From Gymnorhina tibicen (lineage: Eukaryota > Chordata > Aves > Passeriformes > Artamidae): a DNA stretch of 64,000 nucleotides. Under the pieces are notes generated by a model. That model saw only the letters and a list, made by a program, of their open reading frames with translations. It was not told the origin of the DNA and ran no database searches. The translations under genes and the position numbers were made by a program. Location: the NCBI GenBank assembly GCA_013399875.1, contig VXAZ01006383.1:186001-250000 (forward strand). Direction: 5' to 3'. Positions 37,401 to 50,100 of this stretch are shown here, piece after piece; position 1 is the stretch's first letter, and each line of letters starts with the position of its first letter.

Positions 37401-39675
37401 AGAAAACATGCTTTATCTCTGCTTCTTTTTGATGAACAGCACAGCTAGAAATATTTAATTATTGTTTAATTATGTTTACTAGAAGTACATACAAAAGCTG
37501 TAATATTCCAGGAATGAATTCTGGGAAAGGAATTTTAGTCAGTGCTGTCAAGGCAGACAATGCAATACTTAAACTTATCTGTCATTAGACATACTTCCAC
37601 CTCCCCCATCCCCCCATTAATTTATATGCATAACAAGAACAAAGAAATTGTTTGCTGTTCCTCATGGATCAAAATTCCTACTTAAAAGAAAGGGAAACTA
37701 TTTGAAGAGGATACAAGTATCAGTAATGTTATTGAATTCTTTATCCCTTGGCATCATGAATTGTCCCCAAGTAATGGCTTAGGCTTTGTCCCTAAATCAT
37801 TAGCACATTCTCTGAAACTGCACGTGTACCTGAAATCCCAAGAGAGTTTTCATCTCCAGTGTGAAATAATAAAAGCAGTAACATCTAGCTACCAAATGTC
37901 CATTTCACATGCCAAACAAAATAATTATCTAATTAATTACTAATTGTGGGGCTATGACTAAAGTTTCTAAAGGTAGGTATTTTGAAAAAAAGATTACTTG
38001 TTTATCATGCCACTAGTTATAATTTGACTCCAGTGGATTCAGAGAGATTCCGCACAGGATTGTACTTTACAATGCAAGAAGGAGGGCAAAAAAAAGTTAC
38101 AGAAGGATTTCATAAAAGATAAAATGATTCAGGGTTTCTGAATTTCATAAATAATCATTCTGAATGGACACACTTTTTTCAGTTTATGGAATCATCTATT
38201 TTCAATCCTTTAGAAGTCCCAGAAATGATGCTATGTTCAAACACAGTGGTGAAGAAAGGACATAAATATTATAAACACAATTATTAATGTTTTACATAAT
38301 AAGCATATCTTTAGCATATCTACAACAAACCTAAACTAAATTTTGAAGGTTTTGAGAAGTCCTTTACAAAAATTAGGAAAAAATAGGGGATCATTTTTCT
38401 TTGAGGTTTTTATCAAGAGATTGGTTGTATTTTATCTCTTGGTATAATTCATGCTCAGAATAAGTTGAGAAGTACTTTTTCTATGAGGGAAAATTAATAT
38501 ATTTTGCTGCTATTTTATGAATCTGTAAGTTGAAAATTAAATTCATGAACATATGGATTCTCTGCTTTCAAAGATGTGTTACAAAACTGTTATTAGTTTA
38601 AAGTGATAATTTACAACCTAAAGAGAGAATCAGCTCTCTTAACTTTAGAACTCTTAAAAGTTACATGTGTGAAGTAGTCATGACAGCGTCCTTTACAATC
38701 AATGTGGAGAATCAGAGTACAGAGGTGTTTTAAGTACTCATCTAACAGCTTTGAAGAGATATGGTGCATATTTCCTTTCATTTCATAGAAATATGGTTGA
38801 GTATGTCTTCTTCCATGGCTGACATCTATATTTAAAAAATCTACCTTAACACAGATCAGTCTATCCCAGGGTGTATAAAACACAGAGCCTGATAGGAAAT
38901 GCAATTTTCTGAAATACGTAATAGAAAACCAATGGCAAAGAAGTGGAATCTCCTTTGCTTTTACAAAAATGTCACTGTTTTACCTTAAGAAGAACACCAC
39001 TGAAATCAATTAAGTTATTGAAGCCAGTATTATGGTTTTTTAAAAAGGACTAAAAGGACTAAAAAAAGTTTTTATTAAATGGTATGAACTCATCTACACA
39101 GATGAGAGTTTCATGAGAACTCACAGAAGCCTTGTATTAACTCTTTAGTTCAAAATCATACTGACTGTCTGAAACAAGAACTGCTTGCTTTATATATGGT
39201 TTTTTATAATTATTTTAGCATTACAATAAATAATGTATGAATTCAAATAAGTACTTGGGGAAAAAAAAACCCCAAACCTGACATATCTCTAAATTCAAAT
39301 ATTTCTATTAGGACTGTCCAGAGGTGTGATTTGAGTGAGAGAAAAAGGGCTTTCCCTCTCTTGAAATCTAGTGGAATGAACATGCCTAATGAGAACACAA
39401 GCAAGAGTCAGCTTCATGCAAAAATCAATAGATGGGGATTAATGAAACATCCAAATTTCCTAAACCCTGCTAATAAAACATCTTTTGCCTAAACAGATTG
39501 TTCTGTGGCAGAAGTAAGATGTCTTACATGTGGGTCTGTCTAAATTCTTTCATACAAACTGTTACTAGATCACAAATGTGTGGGTTGTGACTCTGGTGTT
39601 AGAAGGAACATTGTCTGAGATATTTTGTTTAAAATTTAGTAAAATTTCTTACTCAATCACATCTAAAGGAATGTA
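34441..39675. other. Unique AT-rich DNA, no gene seen
   Basis: No gene or transposon recognised. Open frames at 34551-34820 (89 codons, beginning just after CR1 copy F) and 35833-36204 (123 codons) have no recognisable domain and no visible splice context. A C-rich patch lies near 37603-37616. Confidence 0.55.
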
Positions 39676-39921
39676 GCAGGGTCAGACTCCCTCAGTGGTG
39701 CTGAGTGACAGGACAAGGGACAATAGACACAAACTTTACCACAGGAAATTCCACCCAAATATGAGGAAAAACTTCTATACTGACAGAGCACTGACACAGG
39801 CTGTGGAATCCCCCTCTCTGGAGATATTCAAGACATGCCTGGTCACAATCCTGTGTAACCTGCAGGGAGGTTGGACTAGATGATCTCCAGACAACCCCAA
39901 CCATTCTGTGATTCTGTGATC
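39676..39921 (+). mobile_element. CR1 LINE copy G, short 3' end, second subtype
   Basis: Only the 3' untranslated part is present. It has the 'gtgacaggacaagggacaat' block, 'aaattccacccaaatatgag', 'ctctctggagatattcaaga', and the terminal GGTTGGACTAGATGATCTCC with ACCATTCTGTGATTCTGTG. The 'gatctccag' ending and TTCTGTG repeats differ from copies D, H and I ('gatctttaaggtcc', TTCTATG), so it belongs to another CR1 subfamily. A small deletion seems to sit between GTAACCTGC and AGGGAGG. Confidence 0.93.
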
Positions 39922-41261
39922 TTCCAGCCCAGAGACAGTTTTGTATTAGGAGCTAAGCATCAATCAAGCTACCTTGTATGGTCCCCAAAACTCTTATTCA
40001 TTTACAAGGCTGCAGGTTAAAATAAAGTTGAAATTTGTACTACCCAATATTGAATACAGTTCAGTATAGCTTGCTTCAGTAAAAGTCACACTGGAAAAAT
40101 TACAAAACCTGATTGAGTTGCGTACTTTGTCAGAAAAAATTCATGCATGCAAACAGAATTGAACAAAAACCACATATTTATTTTTAAGAAATGAAGCAAT
40201 AAATCCTAAATAGGCATTAAAAGAATTGTACATTTCAGCATTTTAATGACCTAAGAAAATTCCTGATGTTTAATGAGGTGTCAAGAACATATCTTCAGCT
40301 TCTTGAAGTTCACCAATTCCTCACTTACACACCTCTGCATAATGACTGTTTAGCACTACACTTAGCACTGCAATTATGGGCACTATTTAGAATCTACGCT
40401 AAAAAGAGACAGTTGTACAAAGCAATTTCTGCAATACTCTAATTATTATCAGTGACATTTCAGAGCAGTAATTTTCTCATACCAATTTGACAAAACTTAA
40501 ATCTCTCAAAATTATAAAAGTTTTCATATACTAAAACTAAACCACAATTCTTGTATTTGTATTGAATTTTACTAATAATGCAAGTGACACTACACATTGT
40601 GTGCAGTGCAGAGTGCAGCTAATGTCTACAGTGTTTTCCCCAAAATCAGTAGCTCAGATTGTGGCTCATTAGGTTTTGACTTACACCATGAAGCTAATAT
40701 TGCACAACACATGTTAATAACAGAATTAGCAATGCCTTGGTGTCTAAAAGCTTCTATGTACAAGATATTCATACATAGGCAGGAAAGGGTATAAGTAAAC
40801 CCCGCACCAGAAGAACCTCTTTTCTATTCTTCATCTCTTCACATCTCCCTCATCTCCTTCTTTTATTTTCGGGTGGTTATATGCACTTTAACTTTTACTG
40901 GTGCAATAAGGCTTACTTAAGGCTCAGCCATATGATCAAGCAAATGAAGTTTTACAGGCGTGGGCAAGTCAACCTATTTGTAATCAGCTGCTTGTTCTTA
41001 GCTCACAGAAAATGCAGGTAAACTGATTCATAATAACATGTCCTGGCTGTGGTACAAGTAGTTTCATTCTACATCTAGCTTCCACTGTGCTTATTGGTAA
41101 TTTCCAATGGCTTCTGCAGTAAATGGATTTTTTTACTGCAGGTAGATGAGAATGGAAACTCCAATATAAAGTCCTTTGCCTCAACTGCATGATGTTTAGC
41201 AATAGTGCCATATATATCATTACCCGTGAAACTATGTATCACAAGACAACAAAATATGTGG
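39922..41261. other. Unique AT-rich DNA, no gene seen
   Basis: Nothing recognised between the two short CR1 ends. Open frames (40597-40794 plus, 40984-41220 minus) are under 80 codons with no recognisable domain. Confidence 0.55.
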
Positions 41262-41370
41262 CGAGGAGTAACCTGGTCTAGTGGAAGGTGTCTGTGCCCA
41301 GGGCAGGGAGCTTGTAACTAGGTGATCTTTAAGGTCCCTTCAAACCCAAACCATTCTATGACTCTATGAC
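41262..41370 (+). mobile_element. CR1 LINE copy H, about 110-bp 3' end
   Basis: An extremely 5'-truncated CR1. It retains 'aacctggtctagtggaagg', then 'gatctttaaggtcccttc' and the terminal ACCATTCTATGACTCTATGAC. It is the same subtype as copies D and I. Confidence 0.93.
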
Positions 41371-43091
41371 TGTGATTTTGGACCCTGACAGGTGAGTTGC
41401 AATATCATTCTTCTCACAGAGTGTTATGTTCCTCCACAACTTAACTTGCACAAGAACCCTCAGCAAACAGGATTATAGTAACAACTATAGGAAATATTAA
41501 TATAGAACATGTTCCTATCTTGTTTTCCATAAATATACTTTACTCTCAGTCAATCATTTCATTTCACAAAAATACATTAATCATTTTCTCCCTTAGTTCT
41601 CCTTCTCTAGTCTGAATTTCACACAAGAAAAAATTTCAGGACGTTTTTTGTTTTGCTTTGTTTTTGAAAGAGATATATTATTCTGACAATTTGGACTTTT
41701 AAAAATGAGAAACAAATTACACTGTCATTTACCTGGACATTGACAGGAGGATGGGTGAACTGTCCATGAAATATAAACTACATCTTAATGTAGGATATAT
41801 TTTGCTGTCAGCTCAGTTTAGACATCTTAAGTGTTTTAAAGAGCAGTCATAGCTTTTTGTAACTTCAATAGAAGAGATATGTACTGCACCATCCATTTAG
41901 GCACCACGCATATGCCAATATAGTGGATACAACTTCTATACTTTCTTGCAGTTTTTGCTTTTACGATTTTTTTGGGGGGGAGAGAATTTTAAGGGGACTT
42001 AATTTATTATCTTTTTAATTTTAGTGGCAGATAGGAAGATGAGAATCAAATTATCTGGAATATCTTACATTCAGTGATTGTGTATAAAAAGTAAATTGTT
42101 CCTTTTTTTCAATATTGCTGTCCCTAAACTTTTTTAAAATCTTAAGCTTTATATATGTTACACAGAAACTTAAAAAGCATGAATATTTTTTCTCTGTAGC
42201 CCTTTTATCTTCAATGATACCTGTTTTGGTACCTGGATGTCTTTTACATAACTTTGTTCTCCAGTAAAATTCCAATGCCCTTGCTCTTTACTTTAGAGAA
42301 AAAAATGAAGCTTATAAGCTCCAGGCATATCAATCAAAAACAACAGAGTCAGCACTAACTCTAATAATGAAAACCATGATTTCATAAATCATCCTCCACA
42401 GGTTGGGGTCGTCTTTTAAAAATTTCTTATCAGGCACGGCTCAAGATTTCTCAGACTCTCACTCTTCTTTCTTTAATGAAAACAATATGAAGGATGTCAG
42501 CATACAAATGATGTGACCCTCTTTAGCTTAAAAATATCCTAGAAATGAAAAGACTATGCTTTGTTTTGTCCTTGAAATCGTGGAAGTCAGGATATCTACC
42601 TCCCCTCCCACAAAGTTCAAAGAAAAAGTTTATCTCAAAGCTCCATAATGAAATAAAAGTATTTAATCTTAAGCAGACTTAATTTAATAAACTGTAGATT
42701 TAATTTGCAGAACCTGGTGGTATAGGATATTTTCTCTACTGCCTGTATCCACTACATAACAGGTTATAATTGCCTAATTGGCTTTTGTTACTGCATGTCT
42801 TCAAGCAAACCAAGAGCCCTCTATTACTGGAATGACATAGTTTTAATTCCATCAACAAGTTTCAATGTATTACTTCAAAATTTAGACATTTCTGTAGTTT
42901 AAAAAAAAACACTAGCAAAATATGAGTCCACTGTTCTGTCTTTCAAGACTAATATATGAAAAAAAATATGAGTATGGCATTCAGTCTCTGCTAATAAAAA
43001 CCATATTTTTTAGCCTTCACCTTCTGGACCTGATGCCCCACTGCGCTTCTGTACGTTTACTCCCTCATGAACAAAATAATTATCTCTTACT
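41371..43091. other. Unique AT-rich DNA, no gene seen
   Basis: No gene or transposon recognised. A T-run followed by eight G residues lies at about 41970-41982. Confidence 0.5.
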
Positions 43092-43200
43092 ACAAAAAAA
43101 AAGAAAAAAAGAAGAAAACAAAACAAAGAAAAAAAAAACCCAAACAAACCAAAAAGCCCACAAACCAAACAAAAATCCCAAACCAAAAACCAAAACAAAA
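43092..43200. repeat. A/C-rich low-complexity tract
   Basis: About 110 bases consist almost entirely of A with short C (and few G) interruptions, such as CAAAAC, CCAAAC and CCCAAACC. It produces a lysine/threonine/asparagine-rich frame on the plus strand and a phenylalanine-rich one on the minus strand. Both are artefacts of composition. Confidence 0.9.
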
Positions 43201-44363
43201 TCTAAGACATATCTAAGGCACAAAGACCTATGGGAAGGAAAAAACCTGTAGTTTCTTTCTGTAGAACTAAAAGAGTATCCCAAAAATACGACAGCTTTAA
43301 AGAAGCATTGCAAGACAACAATAATAGCTGTCTTAGTTAATTGCATCTGCACTATTCTGTAAACAAAACCTTTGGGTTTGATTTTTACTCAAAATAGAAT
43401 AGTTTCTATGTTAATATGGGATGGATCGTGATTATTTGTTCAGTTTTGCTCTTACAGAAGGATATAAATGCTTTGGATGCATCTACACTGCTGGCTGAGA
43501 TGTATCTTTAAAAATAGACTCATACATTGTACAGAGGGCAAGACTGCAAGAACAGATCCATTCTGACCAAAGTCTGAAATAACATGGATGTGAACTGGGA
43601 TCACGTTGGCTGAACTATGCACCACCTTTTATGAAGGAAGAGATACAGCACTTGACTGCAATGAGAAATACCAAGCTGTGGATGCTATTTTGAACAGAGA
43701 AAGATTTTTTCTGTGATAGCACAAATTAAATTCTTACCTTTGACTGAAGCAATACAATCAGCTCAAAATGTAAAGAGAAAAAACTCCAGGAGTTGTTCAC
43801 AGGCAAGAAGGGACAATGTCCCCTGAAAAGACCTGAAAACTATATTGCAAACCTGACTTAGACCAGACCTCAGCCTGACCTGGTGATGTCAGCTCCACAG
43901 CATCTTGCTCCTACTTTTAGATCACCCAGCAGAGCTTTTCTGCCAGCATATGTGAAATCCACAATTTGAACTGCTGAAATGCTATTTGGTGGTAATCCCT
44001 CTTCTAAAGTCTATGTAGAAGGCTTCTGAGCATGTTGCCTCAGGCAGACATTGCTACTAACTTTATAAAAGAGTTTGAGATACTACACTGCAAAGTGAAC
44101 AGTTCAGATATGAGCACACCATATGACTTAGTAGAAAAATTGTTTTGACTTTCAGCATTCCATCACTTAGTAATGAAGTAGAGACGTTAGAATCCAAGTT
44201 CCAGGCAAAGTTACACTCCATCACTTTCTAATACTAACTGAGAAGACAGACGTCTAACCTCACAAGACAACTATTTTGTTGTGAAAACATCTTGTGTGTC
44301 AATACAGCAGCATCAATCCAAACCCAGAATACTGTGCTTAAAGAAAAATAAACTTTACGTTCC
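43201..44363. other. Unique DNA between two low-complexity tracts
   Basis: No gene, RNA or transposon recognised. Confidence 0.5.
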
Positions 44364-44533
44364 TTTTTGTGGGGGTTGGGGTTTGGTTGTTTGATTGATC
44401 GTGTGTGGGTTTTGTTGGTTGGTTGGTTGTGGGGTTTTGTTGTGTACTTTGTTTGGTTTGGGTTATTGTTTATTTGTTGTTTGGGGGGTTTTGTTGTTGT
44501 TGTGGTGGGTTTTTTTTTGTTTGTTTTTTTTTT
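44364..44533. repeat. G/T-rich low-complexity tract with G-quadruplex potential
   Basis: The plus strand is almost entirely G and T for about 170 bases. Notable parts are GGGGGTTGGGG (44371-44381), a GGTT-GGTT-GGTT series running into GGGG (44417-44434) and a six-G run (44483-44488). Closely spaced G-runs could form two- or three-tetrad G-quadruplexes. It is roughly complementary in type to the A/C-rich tract 1.2 kb upstream. The Phe/Gly/Val-rich plus-strand frame here is an artefact. Confidence 0.88.
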
Positions 44534-46130
44534 CAAGGTTTCTTAGTTAATCAGACGTATCTAGTGTATTATATAATTTATAATTTTTTATTCCTCTATT
44601 CTATGGGGCTATTGTTGCTAAGATGAATGTAATATATGGCAAAGTAGGATGGTTTTCAAAGAAATTAACTAATCCTTGATAAGGTTAAGAAAAAATATTT
44701 TTAATATTGTGAGAATTCTTTATATGTCATCCTAATGTGATTTGAATCCCCCTGTTTTACAAGGAATTAGTGTATCAAAAAAAGATTACATTTCTCTTTC
44801 TCCTTTATTACTAACCTAAGGAAGTATATAATAATTCAATTTAATTTATATTTCCCTGAAGAAGTGCAATTCAGTGGATAATAAATGCAGAGCTTCTGTA
44901 TTAATAACACCTAGCTGGAGACAGTAGAATACATATGGTATGTAGTGGTTACAATTAAATAGGAAGACCTGAGACAGAGGCATTTACATCAGCAGCTTTG
45001 TACTGCTTAGGAAAATAATGGACCCTGAGGCAAAGCTGAGGGACTTATTTATCTGCTATGATTAAACCTATTGATAATTCCCAAAGTGGTAGGTTCAGCT
45101 GCTGTTCCAAATTATATTGCTTAAGATATTAATGAGAAAACAGAAACACTGTCTGTGCTATTTAGTTATTTACCAGAGGCCATATTTCATTTGCCATTTC
45201 TACTTTAGATTATTCTGTGTTCGATTTGATATTAGTCTACATTACTGTTGTTGATTTCATGTTTAATGAAATGTTCCTTGGCTTAACCCTTCTACTAAGA
45301 GAATATAAAAGCATTACTGCTGTGCCAGGTCTTTTGTGATACCTAAAGAATATCTTCATTGTGATGAGTTCTAAATTTTCACTTATTTCTAATCACCTAT
45401 ATTTGGGTATTAATCCAAGTTAGAATAAAATTTGAGGTTTAGATTAAAATCACTTCCATATATTATATGTTGTTTGTTTGTAGAAATAGTGAAATGTTGA
45501 GTGCTGTAGAGAAACGCTACCCACAGAGGAGAGTGGTAGAACTGTCTTTCCTGCAATCATTACACTGAAATGATGCTTGACACTGATCTCCATTCAACAC
45601 GGTCTTTGTTAACACTGAGAGTTATCCTATCAAGTGGGATTAACAGTGAAATATTCCATCTAAGCAGCAACACATTAGAAGAGCAGGGATCACTGGCTCA
45701 GTCAGTCACATGAACATGCAGTCAGAAGCCAAGCAATGAGTTGAAGCTCTGATTATAAACTGAAGGATGAAATGAGTTTGTCAAGTTGTGGTGTTTGACA
45801 ATGACAAAGATTCGTGAGAGTAACTCTACAGAACAGGTGCTTGATACATGAGATAGTAAAAAGTATAGGACTCAAAAGATCACTTCTGATAAGCAATAAC
45901 CCATTAACATTTTTTAAAAAAACCTCATGCCTAACTATTTATTGGTGAAAGTGATTACTTTGTCTCTCCCTAAGCATACGGAGGCTTTATACCCTTAAAT
46001 TACCACATTGAAGCCTTTAACCCACCACCTTTCTAATTTTATATTCAGAAAGACTTTTGACAGATGTCCTTTGCTTTTGTCCTGTCTGGGAAGCCCCTTT
46101 ATGGCTGGTCAGCAAAGAGATTAAACATTT
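44534..46130. other. Unique AT-rich DNA, no gene seen
   Basis: No gene or transposon recognised. Confidence 0.55.
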
Positions 46131-46166
46131 GAAAAAAAAAAGAAAAAAAAGGAAGAAAGAAAAAAC
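46131..46166. repeat. Purine-only A/G tract
   Basis: About 35 bases of A with interspersed G (GAAAAAAAAAAGAAAAAAAA-type, then GGAAGAAAG). It is low complexity. Confidence 0.9.
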
Positions 46167-47049
46167 TCCACACTAGTAGTTCAGGAACATCTGAAACAAT
46201 GAAAAAGAATTAAAAATAATTCATGTTTAATTTAAAATGAGTCTTTGTACAAGGGCTCTAATATTTAATATAGATCATGTGACTCACCTGCAGACTGAAA
46301 TAATCTGCTGGGTGGAGGTGTCATGTCACTTCCCAGTGTTCACAGGGCAGGAGAAGCACTCAAATATGTGAACTCTAAAGGCTATCCCACTATTTCTATT
46401 ACATCTCTGGGGTGTTAGACTTACAGTACTTTAAAGTGAGAGCTTAGCATATTTTCATACATTTTATAATACCCATAAACATGGCTTCACGCATTTACTC
46501 TGACAGCCACGGATAAAACTAAAATAGTAATGTTTTGGGAATAGGACAGAGTAGAAGAGAAAAGAACCTAACTGGTCTAATGGCCAGTTTTAGAACAAAA
46601 ATCAAGTATCTCAGTATTTTCTTTTCTGAACTGGGGCTTGCTACTCAGATTATCAGAATTAAATGATAAGAAGGTAAACATGGTAGGAGCATAGTAGGCT
46701 TGAAGATAAAAGGAGACTGTGTGGAGTGAGACAGATGAAATAAGAGCTTGTCTATTTCTACCATCTATAAAACGCTCAATAGCCAGTTTGTGAGCCACTT
46801 TGTCTGAACAAACAGGCCTAGGCAGTCAGATTTTGTGCTCACTCCTAAACTCTACATTTTCCTTCAGAGCCAGTAATCTGAGGGAAGAAACTACAACATG
46901 AAACCCCCTCACCAGATTAAACATGGTTACATATTTTCTACAGAAAATGCCACTTATGATGGGAATGAGATTTTAGACAGAAGCTTTTGGCTTTCAACAA
47001 AATAAACATTGCAGAAATTTCAACTTTTCCATGGACAACAGATGTATTT
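46167..47049. other. Unique AT-rich DNA, no gene seen
   Basis: No gene or transposon recognised. The minus-strand frame 46577-46798 (73 codons) has no recognisable domain. Confidence 0.5.
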
Positions 47050-47115
47050 CATACCATATGAGACTATACATACTACAGTATATACTATATAGTACATATT
47101 ATACCATATACTATG
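47050..47115. repeat. AT-rich cluster of overlapping palindromes
   Basis: Overlapping perfect palindromes AGTATATACT (47077-47086) and TACTATATAGTA (47083-47094) are flanked by a direct repeat ATACCATAT (47051-47059 and 47101-47109). The DNA could extrude small cruciforms. It may equally be a decayed TA-rich microsatellite. Confidence 0.7.
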
Positions 47116-50100
47116 AAAATAAATAGATATAATTATATAAAAATATTTCCATGACGGTGTTGCAGAATGTATGCTTCATACAGATACATAATTTTACTAT
47201 CACTCTTTATCACCAAAGAACAGAGAATGGCCCTTGACTATTTTCAGAGGGAAAATTTTAAAATTTGAAGATTTGGCAGAAAAAAACGGATTAAATATTT
47301 CACCAGTGAAACCCAAATGTGTTATTTATTTCTCAAAACACTATGTCATATATTTCAAATAGGACAGATAGACAACTAATGCAATATAATATCTCTTTAC
47401 AGAATTCACAGATCTATGATACTATAATAGTAACTAAAATTCCATACATATGTTCAAAGTATATGTTATGATTGTTCTGTTTTATATCCTTACAAAATAT
47501 CCTTTCCTTTACTTTTTTTTCTGCAATAATAGAACTCACAACAGATAAAACACTTTTAATTCTATCTTGATTGCATGGTAGATCACCTGTTTTAATTTCT
47601 CTGGCCACTGTCAGATATTTTGGTGAGATGGATGTAGACAGCAGCAATGGTTTGCATTTGGGTGTCTTTTTAAGACAGAAATACTAACACGTTTAAGCTA
47701 CACAACTTACTCTTTTTTATTTGACAGATCAGTGGCAGTCCCATTAAAATAAGATATATGCTTTTACATTAGCCTGACAAGGGATTACACTAAATAAAAT
47801 GGTTTTGACTGGCATGAGTTTCCTATTACTCAATTTGTCCTTTGCTGCCAGAGCAGGGATATAAAAAACTACATAACATGAAAAGTCCTTGTCCTCGGGC
47901 TCCTTGACATTACTTGGAGGCCAGCAGTCCTGAAATTCATATATATTCTTTATTTAGGTTTTGCTAGTATGCTGTTTTCTAATCATAATACTAACATATA
48001 AATGCATATATTTCTCAAAAATAAATACCATCCCAATTGGTAATTCACTAACAATTTTATATTGACATTTTTGCACGTGTGCAGAGGTATTCTTTCGCCG
48101 CTGATACAGTCTTAAAATAGTTGTTATTCTACACAATATGCTATTATTTTTCTGTTGTATTTTATTTCTCTGCCAAGTCAGAAAGTAAAGGCTGATGAAC
48201 TTGGGCTCTTTCATGATAATTTTATTCTAAAAAGAGTGATATTGAACAAGGTCAGCAGTGGAACTGCTCAATTAGCAGCTCTGCTCTCAGATGGACAGTT
48301 CATGGTCTGGTTTCTAATGTGACCAACATTACATCACTTAACACTTCTGTGACCTTCAAAAAGATTCAGTCTTTGTCAAACTAAAGAAGAACCTCAGTCA
48401 ACACAGAAAGAATTATATGGGTCACCAAATAGCCTGTCTTTTTTAAATAAGCCAAAAGGAAAGGTTCACTCCTCCTCAAGCAAACATACAATGTGTGTCC
48501 AGATTGGAAACCACTCTTGCCACTTCATTGCCTGCTTAGCGGTAAGGAGACATCAGAGGTCTTCATCAGGAAGAGCCAAAAGCTAAAAAAGACCGCGAAT
48601 CTTTCAGTCCATACCTACAAAGTGTTGCTCCTTTATTCTGCTGAAGAGAAAAATCAAATTGTGGTTCAGAAAAGGAAAAAGTAATAGTTCACAATTAAAT
48701 CTACACTTTGCACATCTTATTCCTGGTTTTAAATCAGCAGCTCAAGCAGTCCTTCAGTTTCCATGGAGTCAAGGTTCCTGCCTCACCAAATCAAAAGTGT
48801 GAAATAATTATGCTTTACATCTAACAACTCAAGTGGGTTCACACAGGCTACCGACTTGCAGACACTGAATGCCTAACTCCTTTGATCGAACTGTACTAGC
48901 TCATTAAGCAATATTTTCTCTATAATTTTTTGTATGTAAACATTGAACAAAAGGCTAAATATTGTGCCAGAGAAGAACTGAATACTGCACAGCAGGGTTT
49001 GATGATAGCAGCCAATTGCCTCCCCTGCAGTTGGAAGACAGTTTGGATAACTATTCCAAAGATTAATGAGCAATCAGTTCTAAATTAAACCAAGACCTAT
49101 GTTTAAATCTTTCGCACTCACACCCCTTGCAAGTCTGAATTTGAGTTACACTCACAGAGATAAAATGCAGTATTTGGCTTTGTGTGTTGTAGAACATTAT
49201 TAGCAGAGTGAAAAATTGCTTCTTTAGCATTTCCTTCACATTTTTCAGCTTTTATTTTCCTGAACAATTGGAAAGGAAATGGACCGTGATGAGGTTTGCT
49301 GCTTCTGCACGAGGCTATAAACAGAAGTTTCCTGTCACTCATTTCTAGAAACTATACAATCCCATTTTGGAGCTGGAACAGAAGTATTAGATCTGTGAGG
49401 CTCATGACTTCTGACACACCATTTTCATACTGAGCTCAGTTTTTAATGACTGACAAGGCATTTGTGTAGTGTGAAACAAATACCATAGTGAACAACGTGA
49501 AGGAGAGTCATTGGAGGGCTTTTCAGCAGCTCAGGAAATACCACCTTGTTTGTGTCTATGCAGTCTCTGTAACTCTGCACCTCTCCCTCTCTACCTGTTC
49601 AGTTTCTAAGTGCAGCACTGATACAGTGAATATTGATTAGGTTACATATTAGGTGCACATGTAACAGTAGCAACATATCGTAAGTACCAAGGTAGTTTTC
49701 AGATTAGTGTAAGGAAAGGTGTGTTGGGATAAGAACATGGCCGCTTTTGGATAGATGGCAGAACTAACAGAAATCAGTTTCCTACACATTTCTCTTCTAA
49801 TTTCCTAACTACCCTCTTTTTCCCTTCCTCTTCCCTTAAGTCCAACCTAAAAAGTAGGAATGAAGCAGGAATTCAAAGATACCTCAGAGACTGTCAAAGA
49901 GATCAGACATGCAAAAGCTACTGTATAAGAAAACTTTTAGAACAGATTAATTTGATGGGTAATTTCCTTCTGGTGTGAATTTGCCTCATTTTTGTCCACT
50001 CACAGCTTATTATGCATGTATGAATGCAGGAATCAATGATACATACCACCAAACTGGGGTTTTCACCTGTTATTTCTTTTAGAAATAGAAAGAGCAAAAC

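Noticed and set aside
42922..43352. Lys/Thr/Asn-rich and Phe-rich frames
   Set aside because: Products of the A/C-rich low-complexity tract read on both strands.
44234..44626. Phe/Gly/Val-rich plus-strand frame and Asn/Lys/Thr/Pro-rich minus-strand frame
   Set aside because: Products of the G/T-rich low-complexity tract.
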